The notes under the pieces were generated by a model that saw only the letters and a list, made by a program, of their open reading frames with translations, did not search any database and was not told the origin of the DNA. This document shows, piece by piece, positions 19,613-29,000 of a stretch of 64,000 nt of DNA (within the stretch, counting starts at the first letter, position 1; each line of letters opens with the position of its first letter). Origin of the DNA: Acuticoccus sediminis (GTDB taxonomy: Bacteria; Pseudomonadota; Alphaproteobacteria; Rhizobiales; Amorphaceae). The position numbers and the translations under genes are program-made. The stretch spans positions 62,001-126,000 of the forward strand of contig NZ_QHHQ01000008.1 in NCBI RefSeq assembly GCF_003258595.1. Direction: 5' to 3'.

Positions 19613-19725
19613 GGCGCACATTGTGGCGATCGGACCGCTCACCTTCAAGGCGAGATTGTGGATCGTCACCCGTGACGGAGAGACACGGGGCGGCCTTGCC
19701 CCTATTGAGGTGCCAGGAGGACTGC

Positions 19726-20340
19726 GTGCGTCATCACTTTCGCCCCATGATCCTGGCGTTCGCGCTCCCGCTGCTGGCCGGCTGCGCCGACCTCAGCAAC
19801 GGCAAGCCGGACGCGTGGTACACGGCGCGAGGCGCCATCGCCCCGCGCGAATCCGGGCGTGTCGTGGTCTGCCACGGCTTCGGCTGCAATCTTAAGACGG
19901 CGTATCACTTCACCCCCGCCGACTTTGCAAAGATGCGAAGGCTGATCGGCAACGGCGATGCCGCGCAGGAGCGCGAGGGCGTGCGCCGGATGATCGCGTG
20001 GGCCGAGAAGCGGGTGGCGCCGACCGTCGGCTCGGGCGACGACATCGGCGGTCTCGACCTCTTCAACGCCGGCGAGGCCGGCCAGATGGACTGCATCGAC
20101 GAGGCGACCAACACCACGAGCTACCTGCTCGTCGCGCAGGAGGCGGGGCTGCTGCGCCATCACCATGTCGGCCGTCCCGTTGCGCGCGGCTACTTCCTGG
20201 ACGGGCGCTACCCGCACGCGACGGCGGTGCTCATCGGCAAGACGGGGTCATGGGCCGTCGATTCCTGGCCCTACCGCAACGGTGCGCTTCCGGACGTGAT
20301 GCCGCTCGACGAGTGGTTCGCGCGCTCCCCGTCGGGCTGA
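19726..20340 (+). CDS. Putative lipoprotein with a transglutaminase/papain-like Cys-His-Asp pattern
   Basis: A 204-residue protein translated from GTG 19726, which follows a strong CAGGAGG (19714-19720) at five bases. The N-terminus is a lipoprotein signal (LPLLAGC lipobox), so the mature protein is likely membrane-anchored in the periplasm. A second cysteine-containing block, CHGFGC, follows. The conserved-looking core has Cys in [14 protein letters not shown], His in [11 protein letters not shown] and Asp in WAVDSWPY. This order and spacing resemble the Cys-His-Asp triad of transglutaminase-like cysteine peptidases. I recall similar conserved hypothetical proteins in Rhizobiales, with no known function. 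The enzymatic reading is inference. Confidence 0.75.
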   Translation: MRHHFRPMILAFALPLLAGCADLSNGKPDAWYTARGAIAPRESGRVVVCHGFGCNLKTAYHFTPADFAKMRRLIGNGDAAQEREGVRRMIAWAEKRVAPTVGSGDDIGGLDLFNAGEAGQMDCIDEATNTTSYLLVAQEAGLLRHHHVGRPVARGYFLDGRYPHATAVLIGKTGSWAVDSWPYRNGALPDVMPLDEWFARSPSG

Positions 20341-20363
20341 TCGTCCACCCGCGACTGCATCCG

Positions 20364-20384
20364 CCGGGCACCGTCGGTGCCCGG
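20364..20384 (+). terminator. Hairpin after the lipoprotein gene
   Basis: CCGGGCACC-GTC-GGTGCCCGG is a perfect 9-base stem with a 3-base loop, 24 bases after the stop at 20340. No T-run follows, so termination strength is uncertain. Confidence 0.6.
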
Positions 20385-20545
20385 GCCTCCGGTTCCACGA
20401 CATTCCGCGGCGTGCGCCCTCGCCGGAGAGCTCCCGCAGGCCGGGAACGCAGCTATGCGCGGCTATGCATATCGCAGTGCAGCAAACGATCTTATGTCGA
20501 CATTGAAATCTGCGGGCACCGGTCCGCGAGGTGCCCAAAATGCAA

Positions 20546-20579
20546 AAACGCGCCGGACCACCAGGATCCCGACGCGTTT
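20546..20579 (-). terminator. Terminator of the DUF1127 gene
   Basis: The arms 20546-20552 and 20573-20579 (AAACGCG and CGCGTTT) pair. Read on the minus strand, the second arm runs straight into TTTTT, 32 bases after the DUF1127 stop codon. Confidence 0.6.
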
Positions 20580-20610
20580 CGCGGTCATCGTAATCGTATG
20601 TATTCCGCGA

Positions 20611-20766
20611 TCAGCGGCGGCCATGGCCACCACGAGCGAGCGACGGAATCTCATCCCGGAACACACCGATGTCCATGAGCTGCCGATCCGGCAGGCGGGA
20701 CAACTGATCAACCGTGCGGCGATATTCCATCCAGCCGTTCACGGCGCGACGCATGCGCTGCATCAT
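20611..20766 (-). CDS. DUF1127 small protein (YjiS-like)
   Basis: A 51-residue, strongly basic protein that matches the DUF1127 pattern: an amphipathic helix with WMEYRRTVDQLSRLPDRQL, then MDIGVFRDEIPSLARGG. The core L-x3-x-DRxLxDIGxxRxxI is the family hallmark. The start is the first of two adjacent ATGs (20766), after GAGAG. Members in alphaproteobacteria have been tied to RNA turnover and phosphate or carbon metabolism; the role here is not known. It is a single gene with its own terminator. Confidence 0.8.
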   Translation of the reverse strand: MMQRMRRAVNGWMEYRRTVDQLSRLPDRQLMDIGVFRDEIPSLARGGHGRR

Positions 20767-21013
20767 CTCTCTAACGCTTTCATTCAACTGCTACCAACGA
20801 TCCCGATATAGTCGAGCGTGCTGGCAACGTGACCGCCCACCGGGACATGGCTGCGTTGTCTCTCGTCCGGCCCTGAGGTCGGCTTCGTGCAAGATTGAGG
20901 AAACGGCCGCAGCGCGAGGGCCTTCGCCGGCCGGGGTGGGCGATGCCGGGTTCCGTCGGGGCCCGTCCTGCCCCTAGGCTGTTGCGCGGATGCCTCAGCC
21001 TCGGGAGACGGAG

Positions 21014-22252
21014 ATGCCCACGCAGGCACGGATCAACTCCGACCGGTTGGCCGCTCTTCTCGGCGGTATCAACGGCTTCGGCTTCGACCCGGGATCGGGC
21101 GGCTACGACCGGCGCGCCTTCTCGGACGCCGACATGGCCGTGCGCCGCTGGTTCATGGAGACGATGGCGGCCGACGGTCTCGACGTGCGGATGGACAGCG
21201 TCGGCAACGTCTACGGCCGCGTCGGCCCGCCGGGGCCGGCGGTGGTCGTCGGCTCGCACCTCGATACCGTGCCTGCGGGCGGCCCGCTCGACGGCGCGCT
21301 CGGCGTCGCGGTGGCGCTGGAGTGCGTGCGCGCGATCCGGGAGGCCGGGCTGGCGCTCCGCCGCCCCATCGAGGTGCTCGCCACCGCCGACGAGGAGGGC
21401 CGCTTCGGCGGCATGCTGGGGAGCCAGTCGATCGCCGGCGCGGTGCCGCCGGGGTGGCTGGACGCGGCGGTCGACGCGGCCGGCGTCCCGCTCACGGAGG
21501 CGATGCGTGCCGTCGGGCTCGACCCCGGCCTCGCCGGGGAGGCGGCAAGGGACCCTGCCGACGTCCACGCCTTCCTGGAGCTTCATATCGAGCAGGGGCC
21601 GGTGCTGGAGGCGGCCGGGAAGGACATCGGCGTCGCGACCGGGATCTCCGGCTGCGCGGTGCTCGCGGCGTCGCTCGTCGGCGCGGCCAACCACTCCGGC
21701 ACGACCCCGATGGACATGCGCCGCGATGCGCTGGTGGGCCTCGCCGAGGTTGTGGCGGCGGTCCCCGGCATAGCCCGCGACGTCGGCACGGACGAGGCTC
21801 GCCTCACGGTGGGCTTCGTCGAGCTGACGCCGAACCAGCCCCACACCATACCCGGCCGCGCCGACTTCACCGTGATCGTGCGCGACGTCGACCATGGCGC
21901 GATGGCGATGATGATCGGCGCGCTCGAGACGCTGCTCGCCGAGGCCTCCGCCCGCCACGGTCTGGCGTTCACCTCCGGGACGCGCAGCTGGCTCGACCCG
22001 GTCGCCCTCGACCCGGCGCTGCAGCAGTCCCTCCTCGCGGCGGCGGGCAGCCTCGGCTTCGATCCGGTGTCGATGCCCTCGGGCGCCGGCCATGACGCCC
22101 AGATGATGGCGAGACTATGCCCCTCCGCACTGCTGTTCGTCCCCAGCGAAGGCGGAATAAGTCACGCGCCGGGAGAGTTCACCGCGTGGGAGTCGATTGA
22201 AAAAGGGGCAGCTGTATTCCTGAAGGCCCTGACCCGGCTCGCTGCGGAGTGA
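21014..22252 (+). CDS. M20-family amidohydrolase (N-carbamoyl-amino-acid hydrolase / allantoate amidohydrolase type)
   Basis: A zinc enzyme of the hydantoinase/carbamoylase family that hydrolyses N-carbamoyl or ureido bonds, releasing CO2 and ammonia. Metal-binding motifs are GSHLDTVPAGGPLDGALG, TADEEGRFGG, HIEQGP and the late ISHAPGEF. The 412-residue length is standard. I start at ATG 21014 (MPTQARINSDR), preceded by GGGAGACGGAG; ATG 20990 is possible. No hydantoinase, racemase or purine-catabolism gene lies nearby, so the substrate class stays open. Confidence 0.88.
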   Translation: MPTQARINSDRLAALLGGINGFGFDPGSGGYDRRAFSDADMAVRRWFMETMAADGLDVRMDSVGNVYGRVGPPGPAVVVGSHLDTVPAGGPLDGALGVAVALECVRAIREAGLALRRPIEVLATADEEGRFGGMLGSQSIAGAVPPGWLDAAVDAAGVPLTEAMRAVGLDPGLAGEAARDPADVHAFLELHIEQGPVLEAAGKDIGVATGISGCAVLAASLVGAANHSGTTPMDMRRDALVGLAEVVAAVPGIARDVGTDEARLTVGFVELTPNQPHTIPGRADFTVIVRDVDHGAMAMMIGALETLLAEASARHGLAFTSGTRSWLDPVALDPALQQSLLAAAGSLGFDPVSMPSGAGHDAQMMARLCPSALLFVPSEGGISHAPGEFTAWESIEKGAAVFLKALTRLAAE

Positions 22253-22255
22253 GCG

Positions 22256-22287
22256 GCGCCGAATTCTCCCGCGAACGGGATCGGCGC
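22256..22287 (+). terminator. Terminator after the amidohydrolase gene
   Basis: Outer arms GCGCCGA (22256-22262) and TCGGCGC (22281-22287) enclose a second stem TCCCG-CGAA-CGGGA. The structure begins 4 bases after the stop. No T-run follows. Confidence 0.6.
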
Positions 22288-22429
22288 GTACTGCCGGGGG
22301 GTGACTGCGGGGCCGTGTCACAATGCGCAACACATTGAACTCAGGGGCGGCATTTTCCCGGCCCATCTGCTATGCAACACGCGCAGAATTTGCGTAACCC
22401 GCGAGCAGGGTGCTGCATCGGAGGACGTC

Positions 22430-23722
22430 TTGGTCGATATCGCGACGCGTGTCTGGAACCATAAGTGGAAGATCGACCCGATCGTCCGCTCGCTCATCGA
22501 TACCGATTTCTACAAGCTTCTGATGTGCCAGTCGGTCCATCGCAACAAGCCGAACACGCGGGTCACCTTCCAGCTCATCAACCGGTCCCGCGACATCCGT
22601 CTCGCCGACCTCGTCGACGAGGGCGAGCTGCGCGAGCAGCTCGACCATATCCGCTCGCTCAGCCTGTCGCGCGGCGAGTCCACCTGGCTCCGTGGCAACA
22701 CCTTCTACGGCAAGCGGCAGATGTTCTCGCCGGAGTTCATGGCCTGGTTCGAGGAGCTGCGGCTGCCGCCCTACACCCTGGAGAAGCGCGACGGCCAGTA
22801 CCGGCTGACCTTCGAGGGGGCGTGGCCGGAGGTGATGCTGTGGGAGATTCCCGCGCTCGCCGTCCTGATGGAGCTGCGCTCGCGCGCGGTGCTCAACCAG
22901 ATGGGCCGGTTCGAGATAGAGATCCTCTACGCCCGCGCGATGACCAAGCTCTGGGAGAAGGTGGAGCGCCTGCGCACCGTCCCGGAGATCCAGATCGCCG
23001 ACTTCGGCACCCGCCGGCGCCACTCCTTCCTGTGGCAGGACTGGTGCGTGCAGGCGATGATCGAGGGGCTGGGGGAGAGCTTCACCGGCACGTCGAACTG
23101 CCTGATCGCGCAGCGCCGCGAGGTGGAGGCGATCGGCACCAACGCCCACGAGCTGCCGATGGTCTACGCCGCGCTCGCCGACAGCGACGAGGAACTGGCC
23201 CAGGCGCCCTACCAGGTCCTCGCCGACTGGCACGAGGAGCACGTCGGCAACCTCAGGATCATCCTGCCGGACACCTTCGGCACCAAGGGCTTCCTCGAGC
23301 ACGCGCCGGACTGGCTCGCCGGGTGGACGGGCGTGCGCGTCGATTCCGGCGATCCAGCCACGGCGGCCGAGACCGCCATCGCCTGGTGGAAGGCGCGCGG
23401 CGAGGACCCGACCCAGAAGCGCATCATCTTCTCCGACGCGCTCGACGTGGAGACCATGCTCGACCTGCAGCGGCGGTTCACCGACCGTGCCCGCGTCTCG
23501 TTCGGCTGGGGGACGCTTCTCACGAACGATTTCCGCGGTCTGGTCCCCAACGACGCGCTGAAGCCGTTCAGCCTCGTCTGCAAGGCGGTGTCGGCCAACG
23601 GCCGTCCCACGGTGAAGCTCTCCGACAATCCGGAGAAGGCGACCGGGCCCGAGGACGAGATCGCCCGCTACAAGCGCGTGTTCGGTGTGGGTGCGCAGAC
23701 GCCGATCCCCGTTACGGTGTAG
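22430..23722 (+). CDS. pncB: Nicotinate phosphoribosyltransferase
   Basis: PncB turns nicotinate, PRPP and ATP into nicotinate mononucleotide in NAD salvage. The 430-residue protein has the N-terminal SLIDTDFYKLLMCQSV, the FGTRRRHSFLWQDW block with the conserved phosphorylated-type histidine, GTSNCLIAQRREVEAIGTNAHE, and the late SDALDVETM and FGWGTLLTND motifs. I chose TTG 22430 because GGAGG (22420-22424) stands five bases before it and the protein then begins close to the conserved N-terminus; the longer ATG start at 22301 adds unrelated residues. The gene leads a tight group with the GT29-like and xylB genes. Confidence 0.93.
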   Translation: MVDIATRVWNHKWKIDPIVRSLIDTDFYKLLMCQSVHRNKPNTRVTFQLINRSRDIRLADLVDEGELREQLDHIRSLSLSRGESTWLRGNTFYGKRQMFSPEFMAWFEELRLPPYTLEKRDGQYRLTFEGAWPEVMLWEIPALAVLMELRSRAVLNQMGRFEIEILYARAMTKLWEKVERLRTVPEIQIADFGTRRRHSFLWQDWCVQAMIEGLGESFTGTSNCLIAQRREVEAIGTNAHELPMVYAALADSDEELAQAPYQVLADWHEEHVGNLRIILPDTFGTKGFLEHAPDWLAGWTGVRVDSGDPATAAETAIAWWKARGEDPTQKRIIFSDALDVETMLDLQRRFTDRARVSFGWGTLLTNDFRGLVPNDALKPFSLVCKAVSANGRPTVKLSDNPEKATGPEDEIARYKRVFGVGAQTPIPVTV

Positions 23723-23728
23723 CCGCCT

Positions 23729-24481
23729 ATGACCCCTGAGTACCGGGTCGATCCCTCCTTCCGCGCCAAGCTCGTGCTGGCGGGCGAGGACTGGCTGCAG
23801 GCGCTGCGCGACGGCTGGTGGCGCTCGCTCGGCACGACACCGCCTGCCCTCGGACCCGGCGCGAAGGACGCTGCGGCGGTGGTCGGGCCGCTGGTCGCCG
23901 GGCGCAGCGTCGCCCTGATCGGCAATGCGACGAGCCTGCTCGACGATCCGCCGCGGGGCATCGACGATCACGACGTGATCGTGCGCATCAATCGCGGCGC
24001 GCATGTCGCCGAGCAGCTCGGCACCATCGGATCGCGCACCGACATCCTCCTCCTCGCCGGGCGGCGCATGGCGATCACGCTGGCGGTCGACGAGCACCTG
24101 CTGAAGCACAAGCCCGGGCACACGCTCTTCATGAGCGTCGCCGACCGGCGGCGGCTGCCACGCTGGCTCGCCCGCCGGATGAGCTACTACCCCGCCGCCT
24201 GGCGCGAGGCGCTCGAGGCGGAGCTCGGCGCGCGGCCGTCCACCGGCGCCATGGGCATCGACCTCTTCTCCCGTCTCGTCGGCGACGGCACGCTGCACCT
24301 CTACGGGTTCGACTTCTGGGACAGTCCGACGAGCTATAACCTGCGTACCAAGGTCGGCCCGCATGCGCCGAACGCGGAGCGCGACTTCGCGCTCCGCCGG
24401 GTGCGGCCGGAGCACATCCACGGATGGCGCGCGCCGGACGGGGCGGGCCCTCCCGAACCACACGCAACCAGAGAACCATAG
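23729..24481 (+). CDS. GT29 (sialyltransferase-like) family glycosyltransferase
   Basis: A 250-residue protein with the three motifs that define family GT29. The L-motif is at about 61-90 (VALIGNATSLL, then HDVIVRINRG). The S-like motif is RPSTGAMGIDLFSRL (169-183). The VS motif HxxxxE is at His212-Glu217 in PHAPNAERDF. LHLYGFDFW (189-197) is also typical. No signal peptide or membrane segment is seen, so it is probably cytosolic. Eukaryotic members transfer sialic acid from CMP-sialic acid; bacterial members may use Kdo or other nonulosonic sugars, but no such synthesis gene is in the window. It starts 6 bases after the pncB stop and ends 9 bases before xylB, an odd operon. The acceptor and donor are unknown. 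Confidence 0.75.
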   Translation: MTPEYRVDPSFRAKLVLAGEDWLQALRDGWWRSLGTTPPALGPGAKDAAAVVGPLVAGRSVALIGNATSLLDDPPRGIDDHDVIVRINRGAHVAEQLGTIGSRTDILLLAGRRMAITLAVDEHLLKHKPGHTLFMSVADRRRLPRWLARRMSYYPAAWREALEAELGARPSTGAMGIDLFSRLVGDGTLHLYGFDFWDSPTSYNLRTKVGPHAPNAERDFALRRVRPEHIHGWRAPDGAGPPEPHATREP

Positions 24482-24490
24482 GCGAAGCGT

Positions 24491-25930
24491 ATGTACTTGG
24501 GGCTGGACCTCGGCACCTCCGGGCTGAAAGGCGTCGTGATCGACGATGCGCAGACCGTCGTCGCAGAGGCCGTGGCGCCGCTCTCGGTGTCGCGGCCCCA
24601 TCCGGGCTGGTCGGAGCAGGACCCGGCCCATTGGATCGCCGCCGCCGAGGAGGTCCTGACCCGCCTCGGCGCGGCCACCTCCCTCTCGGCGGTGCGCGGG
24701 ATCGGGCTCTCCGGGCAGATGCACGGCGCGACGCTGCTCGCCGCCGATCACGAGCCGCTGCGACCGGCGATCCTGTGGAACGACACCCGCTCCAGCGCCG
24801 AGGCGAGCGCGCTCGACACCATCCCGATGTTCCGCTCGATTTCTGGCAACATCGTCTTTCCGGGCTTCACCGCGCCCAAGCTCGTCTGGGTCAAGGCGAA
24901 CGAGCCGGACGTGTTCGGCAAGACCGCCTTGGTCCTTCTTCCCAAGGACATGCTGCGCCTGTGGCTGACGGGGGAGGCGGTCTCCGAGCCGTCCGATGCC
25001 GCCGGCACGAGCTGGCTCGACACCGGCGAGCGGACCTGGTCCCCCGAACTCCTCGGCGCGTGCGACATGACCGTCGCGCAGATGCCGCGCCTGGTAGAGG
25101 GCTCGGAGGTCTCCGGCACGCTGCGGGACAGCATCGCGACGCGCTTCGGCTTCTCGTCCGGCGTGGTGGTCGCCGGCGGGGCGGGCGACAACGCGGGCGC
25201 GGCCGTCGGCATGGGCGTGGTGGAGGAGGGGCAGGCCTTCCTGTCGCTCGGCACGTCCGGCGTGCTCTTCGCGCCGTCGCCCGGCTACAATCCCGCGCCG
25301 GAGACGTCGGTTCACACCTTCTGCCACGCGCTGCCGGGGCTCTGGCACCAGATGGGCGTGATCCTCGCCGCGAGCGACGCGCTGTCGTGGCACGGCCAAC
25401 TCCTCGGGGCGGACCCGGTGGCGCTCGCGGTCGACATCGGGCCGCTGAAGGCCCCGTCGCAGACGATCTTCCTTCCCTACCTCGGTGGCGAGCGCACGCC
25501 CCACAACGACGCCAGGATCCGCGGTGCATTCGTCGGTCTCGGCCACGAGACCGACCGTGTCGCCGCAACCCGCGCGGTGATGGAGGGCGTCGCCTTTGCC
25601 GTCGCCGACTGCCGTGACGCGCTCGAGGCGGCCGGCACGAGGGTCGAGCGTGCGATCGCGGTCGGGGGCGGCAGCCGCTCGCGCGCCTGGCTGGAGATCA
25701 TGGCGACCGCGCTCGGCATTCCCATCGACGTGCCGGGCGCCGGCGACTACGGGGCGGCCTTCGGCGCGGCGCGGCTCGGCCAGATGGCGGCGACGGGCGG
25801 CGGCGCCGAGCTCGCCACGCCGCCGGCGATCGCCGACACCATCGAGCCCGACCGGGAGCTGGAGCGCGCCTTCTCCGACGCGCACGACCGCTTCTCGGCG
25901 CTCTACCTCGCGCTGCGCGGCGTCCGCTGA
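24491..25930 (+). CDS. xylB: Xylulokinase
   Basis: A FGGY-family kinase that makes D-xylulose 5-phosphate from xylulose and ATP. The 479-residue protein starts with YLGLDLGTSGLKGVVID and has the xylulokinase mark GLSGQMHGATLL, the substrate region WNDTRSS and the ATP-binding GGAGDNAGAAVGMG. The C-terminal AIAVGGGSRS and GDYGAAFGAARLG motifs close the second domain. No xylose isomerase is adjacent. A strong terminator follows. Confidence 0.92.
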   Translation: MYLGLDLGTSGLKGVVIDDAQTVVAEAVAPLSVSRPHPGWSEQDPAHWIAAAEEVLTRLGAATSLSAVRGIGLSGQMHGATLLAADHEPLRPAILWNDTRSSAEASALDTIPMFRSISGNIVFPGFTAPKLVWVKANEPDVFGKTALVLLPKDMLRLWLTGEAVSEPSDAAGTSWLDTGERTWSPELLGACDMTVAQMPRLVEGSEVSGTLRDSIATRFGFSSGVVVAGGAGDNAGAAVGMGVVEEGQAFLSLGTSGVLFAPSPGYNPAPETSVHTFCHALPGLWHQMGVILAASDALSWHGQLLGADPVALAVDIGPLKAPSQTIFLPYLGGERTPHNDARIRGAFVGLGHETDRVAATRAVMEGVAFAVADCRDALEAAGTRVERAIAVGGGSRSRAWLEIMATALGIPIDVPGAGDYGAAFGAARLGQMAATGGGAELATPPAIADTIEPDRELERAFSDAHDRFSALYLALRGVR

Positions 25931-25957
25931 CGCGGTAGGCACCCTGCGGCAACGAAA

Positions 25958-25990
25958 AAGCGGGCCCGTTCGGCAAGAACGGGCCCGCTT
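25958..25990. terminator. Strong bidirectional terminator
   Basis: A perfect 14-base stem (AAGCGGGCCCGTTC / GAACGGGCCCGCTT) with a GGCAA loop, flanked by an A-run on the left and CTTCGTT on the right. It lies between xylB and the convergent RND gene and fits both. Confidence 0.85.
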
Positions 25991-26032
25991 CGTTGTGACC
26001 TGCCCCGGCCGAAGACCGGGGCGTGACGGCGG

Positions 26033-29000
26033 TTATTCGGCTGGCGCCGCGCTGGCTGCCGTCTTCGGCTTGCGGCGGAACAGGCCGACGAGGCGCTGCA
26101 CCGCCACGAAGAAGATCGGCACGAAGACCACCCCGAGGATCGTCGCCGACAGCGTGCCGCCCAGCACGCCCGAGCCGATGGCGTTGCGGCCCGCCGAGCC
26201 CGCGCCGGTGGAGATCACCAGCGGCAAGACGCCCAGCGAGAAGGCCATCGACGTCATGATGATCGGGCGGAAGCGCTGTCGCGCGGCCTCTCTCGCGGCT
26301 GTCACCGGATCTTCCCCGCCGTCCATCCTTTCTCGTGCGAACTCCACGATCAGGATCGCGTTCTTGCCTGTGAGGCCGATGACGGTGAGGAGGCCGACCT
26401 GGAAGAACACGCCATTGTCGAAGGAGCCGAGCCACGCGCCCGCCAGCGCGCCGAGGACGCCGATCGGCATCGCCAGCATCACCGCGAACGGGATGGTCCA
26501 GCTCTCGTAGAGCGCCGCCAGCGACAGGAACACCGCCGCGAGGGACAGCGCGTAGAGGAGCGGCGCCTGCGAGCCGGACTCGATCTCCTCCAGCGACAGG
26601 CCCGTCCAGGCGATCTGGAAGCCGGGAATGTCGGCGGCGAGACGCTCCACCTCGGCGATCGCTTCACCGGTCGTGACGCCGGGTGCGGGCGTGCCCTGGA
26701 TCTGCATCGAGGGGATCGCGTTGTAGCGGTAAAGCCCCTGCGGGCCGTACCGCCAGCCGCCGGTGGCGAAGTTCGAGAACGGCACGAGGCCGCCTTCGGC
26801 GTTCGACACGCGCCACAGCCGCAGATCCTCGGGGGCGGAGCGCGCGGACGGCTCGCCCTGGATATAGACACGCTTGATCCGGCCCTGGTTGAGGAAGTCG
26901 TTCACGTACTGCCCGGCCCACGCGATCTGCAGGAGATCGCCGACGTCGGCGGCCGTGACGCCCATCGCACCGGCGGCGCGCCAGTTGATGTCGAGGTTGA
27001 ACTGCGCCGCGTCCTCGAGGCCGTTGGGGCGTGCCGACGCGATCAGCGGCGACGCCGCCATGGCGCCGAGCAGCTGGTTGCGCGCCTCGAGAAGCTGCTC
27101 GTGCGTCTGCCCTGCGCGGGCCTGGAGGTAGAAGTCGAAGCCCGACACGTTGCCGAGTTCGATCACCGCCGGCGGCACCACCGGGAAGACGAGCGCGTCC
27201 TGGATCTGGCTGAGCGCGCCGTAGGCCCGGCCCGCCAGCGCCTGCACCGCCTGGCCCGGCTCGGTCCGCTCGTCCCAGTCCTTCAGCCGGACGAAGCCGA
27301 TGCCCATGTTCTGGCCACCGCCCGCGAACGAGAAGCCGACCACCGTGAAGATGGAGTTCACGTCGTCCTGCTCGTGGTCGAGGTAGTAGTCCTCGATCGT
27401 CTTGATGGTCTGGAGCGTGCGCCCTGCCGTGGCGCCGGTCGGCGCCTGGACGAGGGTGAACATGATCCCCTGGTCTTCGTCCGGCAGGAAGCCCGTCGGC
27501 GTGTTGATGAAGAGGTAGACCATGCCCCCGGCGAGGGCGAGGTAGATGATGCCCATCCGCAGCGGCCGCCCGGCGGTCGCGCCGACCAGCCTGGAGTAGC
27601 CGTTCTGCGTGGCGTTGAAGCCGCGGTTGAACCAGCCGAACGGACCGCGCTTCACGGCGCCGTGCTTGGGCTGCTTCAGGAGCTGGGCGCAGAGGGCCGG
27701 CGTCAGCGTCAATGCGACGACCACCGACAGCGCCATCGCCGAGACGATGGTGACGGCGAACTGCTTGTAGATGACGCCGGTCGAGCCGCCGAAGAAGGCC
27801 ATCGGCACGAACACCGCCGACAGCACCATCGCGATGCCGATGAGGGCGCCCGTGATCTGCCCCATGGACTTGCGTGTCGCCTCGCGCGGGGTGAGGCCTT
27901 CCTCCTCCATGATGCGCTCGACGTTCTCCACCACGACGATCGCGTCGTCGACGAGGAGGCCGATGGCCAGCACCATGGCGAGCATCGTCAGCGTGTTGAT
28001 GGAGAACCCTGCCGCCGCCAGCACGCCGAACGTTCCGAGCAGAACGACCGGCACCGCGAGCGTCGGGATGAGGGTCGCGCGGAAGTTCTGCAGGAACAGG
28101 AACATCACGAAGAACACGAGCACGATCGCCTCGAAGAGGGTGTGGATCACCGACTCGATGGAGATCGTGACGAACGGCGTCGTGTCGTACGGGACGACGT
28201 AGGAGACGCCCTCGGGGAAGAACTGGGCGAACTCGTCGACCCGTGCGCGGACGGCCTCGGCGGTGTCGAGCGCGTTGGCGCCGGTCGCGAGCTGGATCGC
28301 CATGCCGGACGCCGGCTGGCGGTTGTAGCGGGCGATGGTCTGGTAGCTCTCCGCGCCGATCTCCACCCGGGCGACGTCCTGCAGGAGGACGAGGCCGCCG
28401 TCGGTCTCGGCGCGCACGACGATCTGCTCGAAGTCCTGCGGCGTCTGCAGCAGCGACTGGGCGGTGACCGTCGCGTTCAGCATCTGCCCCTCGACCGCGG
28501 GGAGGCTGCCGAACTCGCCGGCGGAGATCTGCGCGTTCTCTGCCGCGACGGCGTTGACCACGGCCTCGGCCGACAGCTCGTAGGCGGCGAGCTTGGACGG
28601 GTCGAGCCAGATGCGCATCGCGTACTGCGAGCCGAACACCTGCACCTTGCCGACGCCCTGGATGCGGCTGATCTCGTCGACCATGTTGGACGTCAGGTAG
28701 TCGGACAGGTCCACCTGATCGAGCGCGCCGTCTTCGGAGATGAGCGCGATCACCATGAGGAAGCCGGCGGACGACTTCTCCACCGTAATGCCCTGGCGCT
28801 GCACGGTCTCGGGTAGGAGCGGTGTCGCCTGACTGAGGCGGTTCTGCACCTGCACCTGCGCGATGTCGGGGTCGGTGCCGGTGCGGAAGGTGAGGGTGAT
28901 CTCGGCCTGGCCCGTCGACGTCGAGTTCGACGAGATGTAGCGCAGGCCGTCGAGACCGGTCATCTGCTGCTCGATGACCTGGGTGACGGTGTTGGCGACC

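Noticed and set aside
20377-20811. A 144-codon plus-strand frame downstream of the lipoprotein gene
   Set aside because: It runs antisense through the DUF1127 gene and its terminator and shows no family motif.
22370-25942. A 1190-codon minus-strand frame opposite pncB, the GT29-like gene and xylB
   Set aside because: The three plus-strand genes have clear family motifs; the antisense frame has none.
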